Below are positions 52,755 to 64,000 of a stretch of DNA of 64,000 nucleotides, in pieces. Location: the NCBI GenBank assembly GCA_019009955.1, contig CM032230.1, positions 15,624,501 through 15,688,500 on the forward strand, given 5' to 3'. The translations under genes and the position numbers were made by a program. Source of the stretch: Riptortus pedestris. Lineage: Eukaryota; Arthropoda; Insecta; Hemiptera; Alydidae. The notes below the pieces were generated by a model. It saw only the letters and a program-made list of their open reading frames with translations. It ran no database searches and was not told the origin of the DNA. How positions within the stretch are numbered: the stretch's first letter is position 1; each line of letters starts with the position of its first letter.

Positions 52755-53885
52755 AATATATATATGTCTGTTAAGCTCTAGTGGTCGCAATTTTTGTTTG
52801 ATCGTTGCCCAACTCGATACATAATCATAATGTTTTTTTTTATTTTAAAAAATTTTGAGGCTCAAATATTTAGTGAGTTATTCGACCTTCGTAATCGAAT
52901 TTTTATTTAGAATAAGAAATTATATAGTGAGAATATTTGCTGGACATAAGTGGTGGGAAATGTGCTTAGTTTACGGTGTGACAGACTTTGAGGGAAATCA
53001 GCTATTGAGGTTGTACTCATGACCCGAGAGAAAATGAGATATTCCCATTTTTTAGTTTTTGGCTTTCAGTGAACCGCCATTCCTGTTCACTCATATTAAC
53101 TGTAAGCTGTTATATCATGAATCACTTCATTATAAGGTTAAATACTAAATATGATTCTCATGTAACATTTGCTAAACTCGTGCAAATATGTTATGTCAAT
53201 TAAGATTTATCGTTCTTTACTCGAAAATGTTTATTTGAGTGAACACTAAAGATCGTTTTGGTTTTATATTCCATTTCTGTATTTTGTTTTTGTGTTCCAT
53301 TTCTATTTTTGTTTTTCTATTTTGATTTTGTGTTGCATTTCTGGTTTTTGTTTTTCCATTTTGTTTTTGATTTCCATTTCTGTGTTTTGTTTTTCCATTT
53401 GGTATTGTGATCCATTCCAGTCCTGTTTTTCGTTTCAGTTCTGTTTGTCTGTTCCATTCCTGTTTTTGTGTTCCATTTCTGTTTCGTGTTACTTTTCTAT
53501 TTTTCATGCTACATTTCTGTTATGTTGTTTTATGTTCGTTTAAATTAATTTTGTTTCCTTTCGGTTTTTTTTTTATTTTTAGTTTTATACAGTTTTTTTC
53601 CGAGCAACATCGCCACATCTTCGAAGCCCCAAATAAATAAAGATCGTGTTTATTATTGGCAAAGTTCGGGCTTGGAATAGAGGCAGTTTATAAGGAGGGG
53701 GAGTCGAAAATTCAATATATTTCCGTTATTAGGAGTCGGATCGTAAAATCTCAAAGAACTAATCTTGTTTAACTATTGATGTTCTACAATTATTGTTATA
53801 CGCATTTTTTTCGTTACTCAAGTATTAAGCGAGTTATTCAGGCTTTTCTGCTTAGTTCGCGCAGCCCCTGGGTGACAGACTTTTT
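52755..53885 (+). mobile_element. Family H fragments, split by a T-rich retroposon
   Basis: A fragment with CTCTAGTGGTCGCAATTTTT and a 3' end without its hairpin (52755-52990) adjoins a second copy (GGGAAATCAGCTATTGAGGT, 52992 onward). The second copy is interrupted at 53257-53637, then resumes with GTTTATTATTGGCAAAG and ends at GCAGCCCCTGGGTGACAGAC. Confidence 0.7.
53257..53637 (+). mobile_element. Insertion with 10-bp target duplication and degenerate T-rich repeats
   Basis: TAAAGATCGT at 53247-53256 and 53638-53647 is a perfect duplication. The insert is a degenerate array of CCATTTCTG-type units with T runs (irregular spacing of about 26-39 bp) and finishes with CGAAGCCCCAAATAAATAA, an A-rich end suggesting retroposition on plus. 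No protein is credible in either strand. Confidence 0.65.
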
Positions 53886-54507
53886 TTATTTTAAGTCGTG
53901 AAAGACAGTTAGCTGAGCAAGCTATTATAATAAAACTCCTAGAGCTATTGTTGTTATTTATTTTCAACTTTTACACGATACCGTGGTCACTAGAGGATGA
54001 GCCTAGAGCGAGTACAATAGAGACATTAGACTTTGTATTGTGAGCATAACGGCGATATTGTGTGGAGAAAGTGAGAAATGGGCAGAGAGAGAGGTGACAT
54101 TGGCAGTGATAATATAGAGATGATGGGAGGCAGGAGGCAGAACAGGGAGGAGCACGGATGGCTGCAGATCGCCGCTAGAAAGTGTGTAAACAGTGCCACA
54201 GATACCAACACATAGCTCTCTCTCTTATTTACTGTCTCCACCCTTAGTAAATAATTCGTATTTATTTACTCGGTTTAATTAGCTACGCAAATCGACAGCT
54301 GATGCTAAAACTCTGAAAAATCCAATACAATCCAATAAAGTCAGTTAATTTGCGGATTTTTGAAGTGCCTAGAATTCAAGCAATATATTTCGTTCCACCA
54401 TTGAAATTATATAAATGCCTAAAATCCGAATAATACATAGCTTTCTTAATATAATGGGTCCATGTAATGACAGATTACCCTATAATTATGTTGACAGTAT
54501 ACACTAA
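53886..54507. other. Unassigned stretch
   Basis: GAGA-rich sequence at 54060-54150; no gene or family recognised. Confidence 0.3.
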
Positions 54508-55182
54508 AAGTCCGTCACGCAGGGGCTGCGTAAACTAAGCAGATTTCCCATGTGAAGTTTTACAATAGAGAAATCTTCATACTGGTAACACAACACCACC
54601 GTGATTAAATACAAACGGTAATGAGAAATCTTTCAGTTAATTAAAATAAATTCCCAACTGAAACGGCTTCTGAATTGTAAGAATAATTTATATTTTAATA
54701 TCTCAAATTTTAGTAGTCCAAGAACTAAAGAAGGGGGGGGGGGGCGCGGATGAACAGAACGTATTTGCATATATATCACAAAGTAACGAAGGTAAATTAA
54801 GGTTAGAAACGACAGGTAAGGTTAGAAGAAGCTTCCACCTGAGCCGAGCAATGACGAAAATGGCCGACCTAATCCGAACTATACCCGACCACAGACTTCA
54901 TAAAAATGCAAATATCTCGGTTAATATTCAAGATAGAGAATAAATGTATATAACAATATTTATAGTAAATTTAATTTACAATAAGATTGGTTTTATACAA
55001 TTTTTCGATCCGATGCATAATAACGGAGATATTTTGAATTTTCGAAAATCCCCCCTCTAAACCCCCCTCCCTCTAGTCCGATTTCAGCCATTAACGAACT
55101 TGATCTGTCTTTTTACATTAAACGGTTAAATATCGAGTTTCGTAACGATCAAACAAAAATTGCGACCGCTAGAGCGTTAACA

Positions 55183-55227
<45 letters not shown>

Positions 55228-55350
55228 AATTTTGAACGGACCTCATTTTCGTCATCTCCTGGGTAGGATCGGTGGATATTTGAATTTTTCGAAAATCGCG
55301 TCATGAGTACGAGCTCAATAGCTGATTTCCCTTAAGGGAAATCTGCTAAA
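54508..55350 (-). mobile_element. Family H, complete copy with perfect terminal palindrome
   Basis: 3' terminus on plus GTCCGTCACGCAGGGGCTGC then AAGCAGATTTCCCATG. Module 1 reverse complement follows, with a TA core at 55186-55222. The 5' end contains GATTTCCCTTAAGGGAAATC, the perfect 20-bp palindrome at 55324-55343, then TGCTAAAACA. The best-preserved termini in the window. Confidence 0.92.
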
Positions 55351-55476
55351 ACAGGTGATTTAGTGCGCTATAGTACGTAGTACAATTACTAAAAAAACCT
55401 TTTAAGTCCTTATGAAAAGGTGCTAAACTAAAACAACAATAAATCCAGATTTCGAGCTTATAAAACCGACAAATAT

Positions 55477-56068
55477 TCCGTCACGCAGGGGCTGCGTAAA
55501 CTAAACAGATTTCCCACGAGCATTTTTCTCACAAAGAGTATTTGCATTTATCTCAAAATGTAAAAGTGAGAATCATACTTGGTATTCAAGCTCCAAATAA
55601 AGTGCTTCATAATATTACAGCTTACTGTTAATATGCCAGGGGGTTACTGAAAGCCGAAAACTAAAAAATGGAATATCTCGCTTAATAATCTAGAATGTGA
55701 AAATGTTGTTATGAGTTGTACATAACAACATTTAGAGAAAATTATATTTGATGAAAGATTGATTCTGCATAATTTTTTAATCTGACGCGTTATAACGGAG
55801 ATATTTTGAATTTTCGATATTCCCCTGCCCCTTTCTCGGTTCCGATTTCAACCCTTAACGAACTTGATGTTTAATTTTAGATAAAATATTTAGATATCCA
55901 GTTTGGTAACGATCAAACAAAAATTACGACCGCTAGAACGTTAACAGACAAATGTATATACGTTTTAAACGAACCACATGTTGTTTCGATCGGAAGAATC
56001 GATGAGCATTTCAGGAGATTTGTTTGAAATTCACTTCATGAGTACGACCTTAAGGCAAGTATGCTAAA
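55477..56068 (-). mobile_element. Family H, complete copy without TA core
   Basis: CCGTCACGCAGGGGCTGCGT and AACAGATTTCCCACGAG at the 3' end; module 1; CCTTAAGGCAAGTATGCTAA at the 5' end. The microsatellite is reduced to ATGTATATACG. Confidence 0.85.
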
Positions 56069-56319
56069 ATGACTTAAAATCAATAGTATATATTTTAAAT
56101 GAAATGACATTATTAACATCTTTTTTAGGAAAAATGGTCCACATTTTTCGATCCAGTGCTTTGGAATGGAGATACAGTTTATCACTTGGAATTGAAATAG
56201 TGTTAAACTAAATGCTAACAAATATTTCGTTTATATCATTTAATGGATGTCATGTGGTGGCCACATTAGGTATCATCCCTTGAAAGTAAATTGCTAATAC
56301 TCAGGTTGATAGCTAGAAT

Positions 56320-56895
56320 ATTAGAATTGGAAACAAGGAGAACAAAATTAACGAAGATATTGGCAGTAGAGCTGAAGTAGGTACATAGAAGAATAGCACT
56401 TGCTAAACAAACCTTCCAAATTAAAAGAAGTATTTTGTCAAATAATCATATAAGCATGGATACTAAAAATATGTTTGCTAAATCTATCGTAAGGAGTGGG
56501 AGCGGCATCTTACGAAGAGTGGGACTCTTCACGAAAGGAAATTTAATAGATTGGAAGCAATGGAAATGAGGATCTGTCGAGAGTCTCTAACACAAGTCGG
56601 ACTCAAAAAAAAATCCAACGTGGAAGCTCTAAAAGAGGTAAGTAAGAACAAAAGTCTTATCAAGCCATGGAAAAAAGAAGAGTGAAGCTTCTTGTGTATA
56701 TCATAAGGCACAACGATTTCATCCAAAATATATTTGAAGTTAAGGTACTTGTACATAGGAGAAGAGGGAGGCCTATAAAATCATATTTTGAAGTCACCAA
56801 ACATCTTATGGGTTTTGGTAGGTAAAGCAATATGAAAAGAGCAGCTTCAGAAAGTACACAATGGTTGCAACAAGGCCTAGCATATAGATCACGAT
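56320..56895 (+). pseudogene. RTE-like LINE C-terminus (copy 1)
   Basis: Frames read RIALAKQTFQIKRSI, later NRLEAMEMRICRESL, and then IIRHNDFIQNIFEVKV with HRRRGRPIKSYFE. The order (K-R-I-A-AK-F-K, RLEA-EM, GH-R-ILEGKV, G-R-RGR) is the C-terminal region of RTE-type reverse transcriptases common in arthropods. Stops and shifts break it. The polymerase domain is absent. Confidence 0.65.
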
Positions 56896-57544
56896 GATGT
56901 TGTTAGTAGTAAAAAATAGTCGATGCAGAATATACTTCGCTCATAATTTATGATGAGCTCGTGCTGGTGAAGGCTGCCCTAAACTCTAGAGAAGAGCACA
57001 TAACTCTTCACGATCTTATCTACTTTCTAGTTCTCAGTTCGACACTTGAGTTATTCTCCACGCACAATGCAGGCTCGAGCCAGGTTATAAATGTAAATCC
57101 CAAGGAGACGGCCTACAAACGAAAGGCTTTCTAGCGAACAGGTTATAAAGCTCAGCCCTCTCGCTAATAGTACTACAAGCCCTATTAGTCGTCCTGTTTG
57201 ACACTAAGTGATGTTGCAGCATTTACTACAGACCGATCCTATCTCCTATTGGCTATTAGCAATATGACGGCCATCGTACAGCGCTATCTAGCGGAATATG
57301 ATATAATGCCCAGCTTCACTCGTGAATCAAGTCTCCAATTCACTTTTACATGTCAAATTATCAACTAATAGCATATGCCAATTGGCTACGAACAGCAGCT
57401 AAGGAATAAGATTTAAAGGCCCTGGATCTTTTCCCTAAAGTTGCTAGGAGAGTAACCGGGGATTATATTTAGCCGAACGGTTGCTCGGCTGGGAAATTGG
57501 ACTTCAATTGTTTCCAAGGTATAAAAACATCTTCATCTGAGCAA
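56896..57544. other. Unassigned stretch
   Basis: Less AT-rich between 56950 and 57480; nothing recognised. Confidence 0.3.
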
Positions 57545-57686
57545 TTTTATTTTATTTATTCCAATATACCGCATCTCCTGTCGTCATTAGCAGTAGATGT
57601 ATCTGTAGTTCTTGGAAAACAAGTTTCTGTTAATAATGCAAAAATACTTTGTATGTTTTCTTCGTCGTCTCTAAGGATTTCTCTTA
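57545..57686 (-). pseudogene. LINE 3' end, downstream part (split by foldback 2)
   Basis: On minus, AGAGACGACGAAGAAAACAT, TTATTAACAGAAACTTG and the tail GGAATAAATAAAATAAAA match the end of the LINE at 36560-36716. The upstream part lies at 57895-57942. Confidence 0.7.
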
Positions 57687-57894
57687 ATAAGGATCAATAA
57701 AAAGGCCAAGTCCTCTACTGTTTTTTAATATTATGCAGAGTGCCAGGAGACTACACAGATCTAATCAGCAGGCACTGAGGATGGAGCGGTGACTCTGAAA
57801 GTGCACTCTGCATAATATTAAAAAACAGTAGACGACTTTGGCCTTTTTATTGATCCTTATCAATTAGTATGTCTACCATCCAGCATATTCCAGA
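57687..57894 (+). mobile_element. Foldback element 2, hammerhead-like, with target duplication
   Basis: GATTTCTCTTA at 57676-57686 and 57895-57905 is a perfect 11-bp duplication. The insert has arms at 57687-57743 and 57803-57860 that pair with one mismatch and one extra base. The loop is 59 nt, and 34 nt (57861-57894) lie outside the right arm. In the loop, CTGAGGA (57775-57781), GGAG/CTCT and GAAA (57797-57800) form a hammerhead-like core, with the right arm starting shortly after. No coding. Same plan and size as 34225-34437, though the sequences differ. Confidence 0.75.
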
Positions 57895-57942
57895 GATTTC
57901 TCTTATCTTCGGTTTAAGGTTCAAAGCTATTCTTGGAAGATA
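57895..57942 (-). pseudogene. LINE ORF2 C-terminal piece, upstream part
   Basis: On minus, CCAAGAATAGCTTTGAACCT then TAAACCGAAGA matches CCAAGAAGAGCATTGAACCT at about 36533 in the LINE copy at 36190-36716. Confidence 0.65.
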
Positions 57943-58794
57943 GTATTTTTTTCAATTAAGTGCATAATTGTTAATTTAATTTACTCTTTATAAATACTTT
58001 TTTTTTCAATATGAAAATTGTAATTTGATTTGATACTATTAAAAAAAAGAACATAAAAGATGCTTATATACCACGGATTATCATTTATGGCGGAGTATGG
58101 GACCTAAATTCCTATACTGCCGGAGTTTTGTAGTATAGAAAACATTCAAAAATAAATAAATAAATAAAAAACAGCCGTATTCCTAAGTCGATTTTAATCA
58201 GAAGTTAGCGTAGGCTACGGAGTAAGAAGTATCAATGTTTGTATACACCTAGATCTGACTGTGTGCAGAGAATGCACCAAGCTACTCACCTAAACCAATG
58301 TTTTGACTACCTACTATAACATAATTAATCACGAAACTGGCGAATAGTGTTTTATAATAAAAATATTAACACAGATTAATATTTTACTGTTCAAAACATT
58401 AAATGTATCCCATTTTTAAAAATAAATATTCAACATAATTTATAGATACACAATTATTTTTTAACCCCCAAAAATACTTTAGTTGTTGTTTTAAAATAGA
58501 AAGTGTAAAATGAAGGTCGAAAAATTACTTTGTCAGATGTAGGACAGCGCTTGGGCCTAAATATATATTTCTGAGCCACAGTAGAAAATATTAGCCCGAT
58601 TTAAGGGGAAAAAACCTGTAATTCTAACTTTCTCAAGACCATTATCACAATTGAACACAATCCAAATAAGGTCAATAGCAAAACCGGCGAATTCTGTAAA
58701 TTATAGTCCTGAATTGAAATAGTATGAAATTACCAGCTCGCTCACGCCCATTACCTTGGTCAACAGAGCAATCTCTGCCACACCACAGGTGAGG
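57943..58794. other. Unassigned AT-rich stretch
   Basis: No feature recognised. Confidence 0.3.
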
Positions 58795-58870
58795 AATTAA
58801 GCAGATTTCCCATCCGGAGCATATGACAGTCTGACGTCTTATTCTTTATTTCTATGTAAAGAACCTTTAA
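58795..58870 (-). mobile_element. Family H 3'-end fragment
   Basis: AATTAAGCAGATTTCCCATC on plus, followed by part of the second module. Confidence 0.55.
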
Positions 58871-61037
58871 AAAATCTAACTTGGCATTTAAGTGGGACGT
58901 AAGATATACGCTGAACTTAAAATCGCAAGTATTGGATTGGACGTTTCCTGACAGAAAAAATGGAAATATTATTTACCAGAATAAAGAAAAGGAGTATTGT
59001 AATCTAGGAAAATTTCAGATTTCAAGTGAGTTATCCAATTTGCCACTTCTTGAACTCATTTTGATTAGTTTCGGTTTGACGTCTGTACGCACAACTCAAA
59101 AAACGGCCAGACAGAATGAAATTACAAATTCAGGACTATTTTAACGTATTGTTACTTGCCTCCCTCTTTTATAGAAATTCACTAGGGTGGGGGATTTAGA
59201 GAAGAATGAAAATTAAAAATTACTTAGTCCACCATCACCGTTTTGACGATACAAAATAATTCTTAAAGGATCTTTTTTGTTTATTATAAAAAAAAATCTA
59301 TATGTTCAATGACATTTTTTAACCCAATGTATTTGAACGAAGATAAATGAAATAATTTTAAAAGATGTGCAATCATAAATTTTATAATTTTAATTTAATA
59401 GAATTCTTTGAAGTCATGGAGTGCCCATATCAGATTTTTTTATTGAGGAACTATGATATTTTCGTCGTAATAATAGATGCAAAACACATGACATTAATAA
59501 TAACTTTAACGAAAGTAAAGTGACCTGCCAGGAAGCCAGATTTTATTTGAATGCTTTACATATTTCATGATGTACTTTTTTTTTTATAAACAAAATAACT
59601 CATTACCACTGAAAATATTTTCATAAAATGTATTCATATTATATTATTTTGTTTATGTTCCGTTATGTATTTTTTTATATTTTTCATCCTTTATTATTAT
59701 TCACCTAATTATAAAAAAATAACGACACAAAATAAGTTGCTTACAGAAAACATATAGTAACTCACGTTATTTGAAATACTCTTGATTTGTGAAATTATTA
59801 TGTACAAAAAGCATGTAATGTCTAAGGCGGTGCATGCAGAAAATAAAGTCCCATGTTGCAGGGTTAGTATAAAGTGGAAAACGTTTAAAAAAAGAATAAA
59901 CATACTTTTTACAGAATTTTAAATTTTTTCTTGGTTTTGGAATATTCTTTGATAGGTTTCCAGTAATAAAGGTCTCTCAAGTTATTATTTGTCGTATAAG
60001 GAACGTATGATTTGGGGAGAAACATGACTCTTTTGGGAATTAAAGAAAAGATGATTAGAAAATATAAAAACCGGATCCTGAGTAAATTGAAAAAAAAAAT
60101 TATGAGTCAGATGAATAATCAGAGAGGTTCTGGAGTTGGCCACTGACCAAAAACCCCGTAATTTGCATTTGATAATTTATTTGATTCTGAAGTTAATCAG
60201 AAATAAAAAGTGAAAAAGCGTTTGGTTACAAACTTGCTGTAGACCAAAAAAAAAATTAAACAAGTTAGTAACTCTCTCTTGCGTCTTTATCAAATATATT
60301 TACAAATAAATGTGAAATTTGCCGGAGTTCCGCATTTTTTGTTGAGTCTGTCATGTCCATCGCTATTAGAAGATAAGTCAAGCAGATTCTGGTTGAGTTG
60401 CTTCCTCGACTAGCGGGTTCTCATGAATGAGCCTACTTGGATCAGGTTTTTCCGCATCTTCAGGAAGTGAGATAGTCAGCTGATGAATAACTGCTACCAG
60501 CAATAACTGTTATTAGTCACGGTTATTCCGTTAATTGTGCATATAAAAGATGATTTAAAAGAGCCAGGCCCCCGGCATCCCAGATATAACTGTTATTGCT
60601 GCATTAGTAACGGTGAAGACATGATGTTATGAATTTGACTGGCTCCTGCTTCCTCATGGTGCTGTGTGTGACGTAGCGAGATGTTCTACGTTCATCTACC
60701 AGTCGTGTAACTAGTGAAAGGTACAGTTTAGAAATTTATGTCGTCTTCACGAAGTATTACTCGTCACAGCACATATGATTACATTACTACTTTATTATAT
60801 TGTACACGAGTTGACGAAAGTCTGTCTAAAGGAATTATGTGTTGTCTCGTGATAAATAGATATTTAATTGAACCCCAGACAAATAAACACTTGTCTCCAT
60901 CACGGATTTTTCAATTGAAACGTTAAAATCTTAATACATATCCTTGAAATAAGTGCCGTTGGAAGGTTGAGTGGTTGGCGGTCACATAGCTTGAGCTGGC
61001 ACTACATTAACGCCCAAGTTTCAGTAAAATCATTAAA
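58871..61037. other. Unassigned AT-rich stretch
   Basis: Nothing recognised. The section 60360-60680 is richer in G+C and contains ATAACTGTTATT twice (at about 60504 and 60587). Confidence 0.3.
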
Positions 61038-61216
61038 TTAAATTATTTATTAACGTCCACTTCTCCTAACAAAGGCTAATTGGGACGGATTACCTACAGG
61101 TTACCACCTTTTTCTAGCCAGGGTGGAAATGAGGATTTTATTTAATGAATTCCGTCACTAAATAAATTCCTCTGCCCAGACGGGAATCCAACTCGCCACT
61201 CTAGGTTTACCATATG
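61038..61216 (-). mobile_element. SINE copy S12, 5'-truncated, with target duplication
   Basis: AGTAAAATCATTAAA at 61023-61037 and 61217-61231 is a perfect 15-bp duplication. The insert runs from the tail side through the body and GGGAATCCAACTCGCC to TTTACCATATG, lacking the first part of the head. Confidence 0.9.
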
Positions 61217-61334
61217 AGTAAAATCATTAAAACTACTAATTTTTAATTATAGACATACATCCAGATGATGGGTTGCAATGTTTGCTGCCGATATGGAAGG
61301 TAGAATACCTTCCTTAATGAAAATACCAAACAAA

Positions 61335-61758
61335 TTTTTACTGTCTTTCGTATAGAGTGTACTGTTTTATGGGAGCGAAAGGTGGCATCTATACAAAAGG
61401 GAATATAATAGGTTGGAAGCAATGGAATTGTATGTCGTAGAATCAGTAGAACAAGTTGGACTCAAAAATAAATCCAACATGAAAGTTTTAAATAAGGTAA
61501 GTGAGAGCAAAAATCTTATCGAGGCCATGAAAAAAAGGAAAGTGAAACCTCTTGGGCATATCATAAGACACAGCGACTTCATTACTAATATATTTGAAGG
61601 TAAGGTTCTTGGGCATAGGAGAAGAGAAAGTACTACAAAATCCTATTTTGAAGGCACCAAGCATCTTATGGATCTCTGAGAGTATAGCAATATGAAAAGA
61701 GCTGCTTCCGATAGAACACAATGGTTGCAACTAAAAGGCGTAGCCTTTAGATCATGAT
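61335..61758 (+). pseudogene. RTE-like LINE C-terminus (copy 2)
   Basis: One frame from 61413 reads MEAMELYVVESVEQVGLKNK, later GHIIRHSDFITNIFEGKV and GHRRRES, then KSYFEGTKHLMDL and a stop at about 61677. A continuation, SNMKRAASDRTQWLQ, follows in frame after the stop. It resembles the copy at 56320 residue by residue in the GH-R and EGKV regions. The upstream polymerase is missing. Confidence 0.7.
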
Positions 61759-63072
61759 GAATGAAAATACAGTGTTAGATGATGCCATTCTACAGGAAGT
61801 ACTGACGTTTATTTGAAACAAGCTAAGAAACCCAGCTCTGCCCGGAAAAACATAGTTAATTGAATAATGATGTTATTTTTGTAGCAAGGCTTCCTGAATA
61901 ACACTTAAAATAATCATATTGAGTTTAAACGCATATTGCCTTTTGTCATAAAGACATTACCAAGTAACGTTTAATAGTTGTATATAGTACATAGTTTCAA
62001 TAATGTCAACATTTCGGATGAGATAAGATAATGTATACAAGATTTAAAGAGTTTGATCCAGCACAACTTCCGCTGCCGCACGTTGTGCAGATTCAGTACG
62101 ACTTTGTTTACAATCGAAATGCTCTTATACTTTACATTTTGAAATAAATAACAAAGTTATTTTCTTGTGAAAATAACTAAAAATTTGGTGGGGGAGGGAA
62201 AGATATTTATAACTTAGAGCAATCATATAAGTCTAAGAACTAACATGAAATGACTATATCTAATAAACTTTACTCTAATGAAATTCTACTTTACTGTAAT
62301 AAACTTATTACTAATCAAATTGGTCTTCTGAAATAGTATATAGTATATAATGTTTATACTACATTATACGAAAAAAGGGTATATAACGAAAGTCACTTTA
62401 TAAATCATTACAAACAGCGTTTGTTATGACTTTTGACAAAAAACAAATACGGAACTATTTCTTGCGTTAGAACCCGCACGCACACCTGCTCTCTCCTAGA
62501 AATGTTTTCACAGATAAATTGACACTAATTCACTTAGCAAGTTCTGTTTAGTTTGGTTCAATCGTTTGTGCCCAATAAAAATGTTTACTTCCGCTATAGT
62601 TTTTAACGTTATAGTTCGTAATTCACAAAAGAGTATAAAAAAAAAAAAGTTACTATAAATAACAAAATAAACAACTTATGATATGCGCATGTTTCCCGCA
62701 GAACCAATAGGAAACTAAATGTCGCGAAGTTAGTTCAGGCATTAAAAAATTTAATATGGTCGTTAGGTTTTCTTAAACTTTTCAAGGTTCTTAATCAACT
62801 TTCTTAATTTATTCTTCCATTAAAACCATCCCGTGATAATACCTAACACAATAAAAAAAGAATTAGCGATATTAATACAGCCGTTACGCGTTATCTATGA
62901 GCCAAGAGAAATAGGGGCATATTTTTATATATATTATTTTGGGAATTCAAAAATGAGTGACTCTGTCCTATATTTTTGCTTAACATTTTGATATGAAAGA
63001 TGTAAAAAATTTTGAGTTGTTGAACATATTCATTTACCTATAGCGTGTTTCACAATTGTAACACTTCTCTTA

Positions 63073-63105
<33 letters not shown>

Positions 63106-63611
63106 GGTGTCTGCAATAAAATGAGTAATCATATTTCAAATTACCAAGTGGTCTCTTTTCCGCATGAAGAATTACCCATAACATGTATTTTTCACAGATA
63201 ACGTTCAGAAACTTTGAAAAATTATTTACAATATCTTAAAAATACCTACACACCTTGTATTGCTTTTTCGGCGTAAAAAAAAAAATTCGGATTTCTAACA
63301 AACGTCCGATATATGTCCTGATAATTTAGTGTTGGTACGGTTATATTGTTTCTACCATATTTCTGAAATATCACAGAAATTGAAGTGTTCCTGTCAATAA
63401 ATCATACTGACCTAGAACCGTTCTTGTGATGAATGAGAAATTTCTTTGGCAGATACTTCAGTAACCTCGTTGTTCAGTGGAGCAGCGTCTTAATTCAAGG
63501 AACTGCACGTTCTGGATTCGCCGTTACTCTCTCGACTCAGTTATTATGGCGCAAGGTGATAGCGTTATCATCCGTTAGCGAGTACAGAATTAACTCCAAA
63601 TCGTCCTTCAC
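61759..63611. other. Unassigned AT-rich stretch
   Basis: A T run of about 36 bp lies at 63067-63104. No coding sequence or known family. Confidence 0.3.
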
Positions 63612-63845
63612 TGTTTAAACTAAGTAGATTCCCCACATACAGGCATGACACACTTCTGGTCCATTCTATTTCCAAATAAAAATCAGATGAGTAGATGTGA
63701 GCAGTCAATAAAATCTTAATGCATGATGTCATCACGCGAAGTATTCGCATAAATGTTTAAGGGAAATCAGCTATTGAGGTAGTACTCATGGCGCGATTTC
63801 TGAAATATTTCTCCAAATGTCCATAGGTTCTCCTATATATATAAT
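63612..63845. mobile_element. Two family H end fragments in opposite orientation
   Basis: Minus: AAACTAAGTAGATTCCCCAC at 63616-63700. Plus: AAGGGAAATCAGCTATTGAG with the 5' block at 63758-63830. Confidence 0.65.
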
Positions 63846-64000
63846 TGTGTTGGTGTTTTCGACCAGGTTATATTTATATATGATGTTGTTATTTTTTTGG
63901 GAGTTTTGGTCAATGTTGGTGAAAAAATCTTAGTTTATGCCTATATTTCGACATAATATTTATAATTTAATATAATATAGCAATAATTATAATAGTACAT

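Noticed and set aside
53217..53640. Lys/Asn/Gln-rich and Phe/Ser-rich long frames
   Set aside because: They come from a low-complexity T-rich array read on either strand.

Overview
This is an AT-rich nuclear window from an animal, most likely an arthropod. I infer that from the repeat content, not from a diagnostic gene. I find no intact protein-coding gene, no ribosomal or transfer RNA gene and nothing prokaryotic. The 64 kb is a graveyard of mobile elements inserted into one another, with a satellite array at 18.5-20.6 kb and stretches of plain AT-rich sequence that I could not assign. Almost all long open frames arise from TA microsatellites, from the 27-bp minisatellite, or by chance.

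The dominant component is one dispersed family, called 'family H' here, with about forty full or partial copies on both strands and spread over nearly the whole window. A complete copy starts TTTTAGCAGATTTCCC and has a 20-bp palindrome at its 5' end. It then has a conserved block, a variable microsatellite (usually TA, once GT), and one or two related internal modules. Near the 3' end lies an inverted repeat of the 5' end (GGGAAATCTGCTTA), followed by a GC hairpin (CGCAGCCCCTGCG) and the short tail TGACGGAC next to T-rich DNA. This layout resembles the non-autonomous Helentron-associated elements (HINE/DINE-1 type) of insects.

Other families are: a tRNA-derived SINE of about 227 bp with a TAA-rich tail, several copies having clear target-site duplications; 3' ends of a Jockey/I/R1-like LINE with a C-terminal CCHC-like motif; two RTE-like LINE C-termini; a Penelope-like element with its GIY-YIG C-terminus and a hammerhead-ribozyme-like motif in its UTR; a 5S rRNA/tRNA-like SINE head; and a poly(A)-tailed retroposon pair, one copy of which carries an expanded 27-bp minisatellite.

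The most unusual objects are two short foldback insertions, at 34225-34437 and 57687-57894. Each is about 210 bp, is flanked by an 11-bp target duplication, has long inverted arms, a loop edged by a hammerhead-like core, and a 34-35 nt extension outside one arm. I read them as miniature Penelope-like, hammerhead-bearing foldback elements.

Layout: 0-4.3 kb SINE, family H and LINE remnants; 4.3-10.3 kb mostly unassigned, with a 5S-like SINE, a hairpin and a possible terminal exon; 10.3-17.6 kb family H with nested SINE and retroposons; 18.4-20.6 kb satellite; 21.8-32.6 kb dense family H plus SINEs and the Penelope remnant; 34.1-34.9 kb family H with foldback 1; 36-46.6 kb LINE ends, family H and hammerhead-like relics; 46.6-56 kb SINEs, microsatellites and family H; 56-64 kb RTE ends, foldback 2 inside a LINE, and AT-rich unassigned sequence. 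Nesting gives a partial order: LINE ends are oldest, family H inserted into them, and SINEs, retroposons and foldbacks inserted into both.
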